DNA of 54,709 bases from Mariniblastus sp. (GTDB taxonomy: Bacteria > Planctomycetota > Planctomycetia > Pirellulales > Pirellulaceae), in contig JAPKBL010000026.1 in the NCBI GenBank assembly GCA_028823415.1, positions 1 to 54,709 on the forward strand, read 5' to 3'. Below are positions 51,196 to 54,709 of the stretch, in pieces. The translations under genes were made by a program, and so were the position numbers. Position 1 is the first letter of the stretch, and the number at the start of each line of letters is the position of its first letter. The notes under the pieces were generated by a model. That model made no database searches. It saw only the letters and a list, made by a program, of their open reading frames with translations, and was not told the origin of the DNA.

Positions 51196-52461
51196 TTAAC
51201 CTTTTGAGCCGACACACATGGGGATCGATTCCAGCCCATGAAAATGATAATTGTTCGAATAAACCGGTGGTTTTTCGAGTTGGATTTTGGGCAGTCGCTG
51301 TAGGAAAACCGGGATGGCAATTTGAATTTCCAGTCTCGCCAATGGCGCACCAAGGCAATAGTGGATGCCGCCCCCAAAGCTCACGTGTGCGTTGGGGTGT
51401 CTGTTCAATCGAAGTTCATGGGGGGAGGAAAAGACGTTCGGGTCGCGATTGGCAGCGCCGAGAATTAAGGCAATCTCCTGTCCCACGTCAAATGCATGCC
51501 CACCGATCTCGAGGGGCTCTAGAACCCAGCGATTGAACTGGTGCAGTGGCGTGTCAAATCTCAATAGTTCCTCAACCGCGGCCTTGCTGAAGGGTGTGTC
51601 GCTGGGGCCATGGTCGCGCCACTGCGCTAATTGCAATGGACTCTTTAGGAGCGCGACCATGCCGTTGCCGAGCACATTGACGGTTGCCTCATGGCCGGCA
51701 TTCAGCAGTAGAATACAGTTTGCGATCAGCTCATCTTCGCTCAATCGATCGCCGGCCGATTCGACTTCGATTAATTTACTAATCAGGTCTTGGTGAGGCT
51801 GACGGCGCCTATCTTGCACCAATGATCTGAGATAACGAACGAACTCCCGTGAAGATTCTACGGCGGCGGCCTCCATTTCGGGCGTTCGTTGCATCTCATA
51901 CATCTTGATCATATTGTGTGACCATCGCAGTAGTTCGGGCGCCATTGCTTCGGGGACACCAAGCATCTCTGCGATCACAATTACCGGGATGGGTGTGGCG
52001 TAGCGTTCTTTGAAATCAAAGGTATAGGTTCCGGAGTTCTCTTCGATTTCATCAATCAGACGGTGGCATAAAGACTCAATGCGTCCTCGCAAACGCTCGA
52101 TTTGCCGGGCCATGAATGCCTTTTGAACGAGACTTCGCAATCGGGTGTGGGATGGTGGTTCGAGTCCCAGCAGGGAACAGCGATCGATATCGAAAAATGG
52201 CTGAAGCTTTGCTGGAATTGCCGGAAGTCCTAGTTCTTTCCGGGATTTTAGATGCTCAATTTGGCGGCCAAACCGTCGGTCCCGCAGAATAGACGTGACA
52301 CTCTGATGATCGACAAATGTCCAGAGTCCATGTTCCAGCCAGTAGAACATAGGGCATTCCTGCTGCAATGTTTCGTAATAAGGATAAGGGTTGTTATAAA
52401 AATCCTTATCACGAATGTTCAAGCTGACGGCTTGCTTTTTAGGGTCGATCCGCATGTGCAA
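51196..52461 (-). CDS. Soluble bacterial cytochrome P450
   Basis: All P450 signatures are present: the I-helix oxygen-activation motif AGHEAT (255-260), the ExxR of helix K (Glu298, Arg301), and the haem-binding loop FGGGIHYCLG with the axial Cys369. There is no membrane anchor, as is usual for bacterial class I enzymes of about 400 residues, which need a ferredoxin and reductase supplied elsewhere; neither is in the window. It oxidises an unknown substrate. No biosynthetic neighbours help; the flanking genes are a sulfatase and a secreted hypothetical protein, so it is probably transcribed alone. Confidence 0.95.
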   Translation of the reverse strand: MHMRIDPKKQAVSLNIRDKDFYNNPYPYYETLQQECPMFYWLEHGLWTFVDHQSVTSILRDRRFGRQIEHLKSRKELGLPAIPAKLQPFFDIDRCSLLGLEPPSHTRLRSLVQKAFMARQIERLRGRIESLCHRLIDEIEENSGTYTFDFKERYATPIPVIVIAEMLGVPEAMAPELLRWSHNMIKMYEMQRTPEMEAAAVESSREFVRYLRSLVQDRRRQPHQDLISKLIEVESAGDRLSEDELIANCILLLNAGHEATVNVLGNGMVALLKSPLQLAQWRDHGPSDTPFSKAAVEELLRFDTPLHQFNRWVLEPLEIGGHAFDVGQEIALILGAANRDPNVFSSPHELRLNRHPNAHVSFGGGIHYCLGAPLARLEIQIAIPVFLQRLPKIQLEKPPVYSNNYHFHGLESIPMCVGSKG

Positions 52462-52564
52462 ATTATTTAGGTCATAGTTCGTTAAAGTGCCTGGAGTTGA
52501 TCATAACCTTTTTGTCGCGGTCGATGTTTATATCAATAGGAGTCGTGAACTATGTTCTAGGCAT

Positions 52565-53821
52565 TCAGTTGAACCAGATTGCAAAACCAAATAGATCACC
52601 GTTAAAGACTTCTTGGAACTGTCTCCATTTTTCTGGACTACTGACATCTCCTCGCTCGACAAACGGCATAGCGCCGGAGCCATGAATAAACAGGATGACA
52701 TCAAAATCGCGAGGCTCAGTGATAAATCGCTTGACGTTAAAACCGCGGTCCTTGGATTCTCCTCGCCAAAAAGGAAGCAGTGTGCGGCCATCCAAGATTT
52801 CGTCGACTTCGTCGAGAATTTCCTGCCATACGGTTAACGTCTGGTTGGTGGATCGAAACTGGGATACCACGGTGGTCTGTCTTGAATTGGGTATCCATTC
52901 CCGGTCATTGTCGGTTTCTTCAGAAAGGGAAGTCCACATTTCTCTACTCAATTCAACGACTTTTTTTAGGTGCCCATGGATCCGTTTTATACGCTCTGGT
53001 TCTTGCAGTTTGAAGTTCAAGTTGTGAATCGAAGCCACGATGTCAAGGATTGAGTTTCCATCAAATCTGAAACCCCCTCCTTCTCGTTTCAACTTGTCAA
53101 ATTCTTCCTTCATGAATTCGTACTTGAATTTGACATTGGGGAAGAGGCGATGGGCCGAAACATCCCAAAGAGGCTTTGCATCGTAGGCTAAGGCAAATTC
53201 GAGCATGCTGCGAAGGACGTGAGTGTAACCGCGTAACCAAATGGCATCGGCATAATCGAAAGCGATAACGGTTACTGGCCTGCAGTGGTTTGGAATTCGC
53301 TTGAGGTCGAATATCTCATCTAAAAAGACATTCAAATCTTCGGCTTTGTCTTTTTTGCCATTTCCATTGATATCAAAATGAATCGCAAATAGATGGAGTG
53401 GAAGCTTTACATTTTTTGATTCTATCTCTGCTAATGTTTTGTCTGCTTTCTCAAGATCTTTTAGCATTTCTTTGAGAACGTTTCGGACAGATTCGTAGTC
53501 GATTGGTTCGGGGTTGGGATTGGCTGGAACCGGCAGTCGAAAAAAGGGTAAAATGGCATTACGGGTGCTACTGTTGATCCCGTATCGGTACCAACTTTTT
53601 GACAAATGATCTAGGGATTGCATGAATTGGAGCGTGCCCAACCCGAATCTTGCCTGGTCGTCTTGGGGGTTCTGCTTGAGATGGGCCTGTAGATCTTTTT
53701 CGCCCTGAGAGAAATTTCCCGAGAGAAGGTACTTTTCGACCAATGGCTGTTGCTGTCCTCGCACGAGACCGCTGGTCATCAAAAGCACGCTGCAGGTCAA
53801 CAGAGTAATTTTTCTAAACAC
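52565..53821 (-). CDS. Secreted hypothetical protein with EF-hand-like loop
   Basis: The signal peptide (LLTCSVLLMTSGLVRG) is followed by a TPR-like helical pair (LSGNFSQGEKDLQAHLKQNPQDDQARFGLGTLQF). At residues 150-161 an EF-hand-type calcium loop reads DINGNGKKDKAE, close to the D-x-N-x-N-x consensus of bacterial dockerin and calmodulin-like loops. The rest is helical without a family I can recognise. It is exported and probably periplasmic. It lies 103 bases upstream of the P450 gene on the same strand, but an operon is not certain. Confidence 0.7.
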   Translation of the reverse strand: MFRKITLLTCSVLLMTSGLVRGQQQPLVEKYLLSGNFSQGEKDLQAHLKQNPQDDQARFGLGTLQFMQSLDHLSKSWYRYGINSSTRNAILPFFRLPVPANPNPEPIDYESVRNVLKEMLKDLEKADKTLAEIESKNVKLPLHLFAIHFDINGNGKKDKAEDLNVFLDEIFDLKRIPNHCRPVTVIAFDYADAIWLRGYTHVLRSMLEFALAYDAKPLWDVSAHRLFPNVKFKYEFMKEEFDKLKREGGGFRFDGNSILDIVASIHNLNFKLQEPERIKRIHGHLKKVVELSREMWTSLSEETDNDREWIPNSRQTTVVSQFRSTNQTLTVWQEILDEVDEILDGRTLLPFWRGESKDRGFNVKRFITEPRDFDVILFIHGSGAMPFVERGDVSSPEKWRQFQEVFNGDLFGFAIWFN

Positions 53822-53961
53822 GAGTGGTCCGCTCCATGCTGAATTATGGGATTGGCTGGCGAGTTACATGCTTTCTACTGGGAATTACCGATCTCTGTTT
53901 CAAAAACTTAGTTTTTCACCATTAAAAAATGGATAGATTCGGCGACCGTGCGTTTCTTATG

Positions 53962-54651
53962 TCAGTTCGCATCTGCGACGGGTGGATAGCAAAGGTCGTC
54001 CCAGTTTTCTGACCAGGCATGATCAATGATGATTCTCACGGTGACAAAAATTATGCTTTCCAAAACAATGCCACATTGCTTTACAATTTCCCGGTTGAGC
54101 TTGCTGTCAAACGTCGCAGCTCCATGAATCAGCTGGCAGCGAACCAAATAAATTCGATTAAAAACTTCGTGTAGGATCTGGCGATAATTTTGATTCACGT
54201 ACATTCGTTGAATTGAAATTTGATCGCGGCGGCGGTTGAATCGTTTTTCCGTGTTGAGCGCCTTCCAGAAAAATTTATTCACAAACGGGTCCGAACAGAT
54301 CTGGGTAACCAACGCTTGTTGCTCGGTCAGGCAGGCCTCGATCAAAGAATCTTTGTCGCACTCTTCGATGACGGTTAAAAAACCGGTAAGTGCGCGCCCG
54401 TCTCTTTCGGGTTCGTGGTCGAATGAATTCCATCGACCAAACAAAGAATTTAATCCGATCCATCGAAAAATTAATTTCTCGTCTAGTTTTTCATTTGGGT
54501 CATCGCCTTCGGCCGAGGCGACCCAACTGAAAGCGCGATGCATGCGCACCGCCAGCGGGTGCTGAGAACTGGCGCGTTGTAATCTTTCTTTGGTCGGCTT
54601 CCAGTACTTTCGTAGATTATGAACGTTGTCCAATGGAAGAGGGTCGGGCAT
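53962..54651 (-). CDS. HEPN-type protein (Apea-like), function unknown
   Basis: The 229-residue protein is helical without signal peptide. Near the C-terminus it has IYLVRCQLIHG, an R-x4-H motif (Arg171, His176) typical of HEPN domains, which act as RNases in toxin-antitoxin and defence systems or as plain nucleotide- or RNA-binding modules. The context (FRWIGLNSLFGRW near the start, RCQLIHGAATFDS) resembles the Apea-like HEPN group, often single and housekeeping-like in planctomycetes. No antitoxin or nucleotidyltransferase gene is adjacent within the window, but the upstream side is cut off by its edge, so a partner cannot be excluded. Confidence 0.7.
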   Translation of the reverse strand: MPDPLPLDNVHNLRKYWKPTKERLQRASSQHPLAVRMHRAFSWVASAEGDDPNEKLDEKLIFRWIGLNSLFGRWNSFDHEPERDGRALTGFLTVIEECDKDSLIEACLTEQQALVTQICSDPFVNKFFWKALNTEKRFNRRRDQISIQRMYVNQNYRQILHEVFNRIYLVRCQLIHGAATFDSKLNREIVKQCGIVLESIIFVTVRIIIDHAWSENWDDLCYPPVADAN

Positions 54652-54661
54652 GAGAATTATC

Positions 54662-54709
54662 GCTTGAGTCTGATTGCTTGAGTCTGATTGCTTGAGTCTG
54701 ATTGCTTGA
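54662..54709. repeat. 14-bp tandem repeat running off the window
   Basis: The unit gcttgagtctgatt occurs at 54662, 54676 and 54690 with no changes, and a partial copy reaches the window end. It lies directly upstream of the HEPN gene start, so it may be part of its promoter region. Confidence 0.95.

Noticed and set aside
54662-54709. CRISPR array or phage attachment site
   Set aside because: It is a simple 14-bp tandem repeat without spacers, integrase or tRNA nearby.

Overview
The window reads as chromosome of a Planctomycetota bacterium, most likely of the Pirellulales type. The evidence is the gene families present: formylglycine sulfatases, DUF1501 proteins beside PSD1-type cytochrome proteins, a DUF1592/DUF1588 protein beside a DUF1552 protein, a TIGR02603-type multihaem protein, FG-GAP/UnbV proteins, a WD40 membrane protein and a Hanks-type kinase. 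Most products have a signal peptide, a Tat-like leader, a lipobox or membrane segments. I see no rRNA, tRNA, phage, IS element or CRISPR array.

Region 1 (1-8.2 kb): the 3' end of an upstream gene and its terminator, a sulfatase translationally coupled to a secreted sheet-rich protein, an FG-GAP/UnbV protein, then a two-gene unit (six-haem cytochrome plus secreted beta-propeller). Region 2 (8.3-16.7 kb): an amphi-Trp protein, M1 aminopeptidase, lipoprotein beta-carbonic anhydrase, PfkB sugar kinase, and a PSD1/DUF1501 pair. Region 3 (16.9-23.6 kb) is the most unusual for domain architecture: a ferritin-like (DUF455-type) domain fused to an ATP-grasp domain, converging on an H-NOX domain fused to a Ser/Thr kinase, then an outer-membrane barrel and a protein with two methyltransferase domains. 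Region 4 (24.5-43.2 kb): the DUF1592/DUF1552 pair, an HGSNAT-like acetyltransferase, a WD40 protein, two SGNH acetylesterase paralogues, an AsmA-like protein, a sialidase/LamG protein, a polytopic His-rich membrane protein and an FG-GAP protein. Several of these suit work on acetylated or sulfated polysaccharide outside the cytoplasm.

Region 5 (43.4-49.1 kb) holds the best candidate for an undescribed system. A sigma-54 activator is divergent from a secreted VIT/von Willebrand A protein. Between them lie a well-formed -24/-12 promoter and a cluster of GGTGTACA-like half-sites placed like an activator binding site. The VIT/vWA protein ends in eight glycines, a short hydrophobic stretch and a basic tail, like a GlyGly-CTERM signal, and the next gene encodes a rhomboid-family protease resembling rhombosortase. 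The inferred circuit is: signal, then activator, then sigma-54 transcription of a surface adhesin-like protein that its neighbour cleaves and anchors.

Region 6 (49.2-54.7 kb): a second sulfatase, a cytochrome P450, a secreted protein with an EF-hand-like loop and a HEPN-type protein. Several short tandem repeats (12 to 21 bp units) are scattered through the window, two of them at the mature N-terminus of secreted cytochrome-type proteins.
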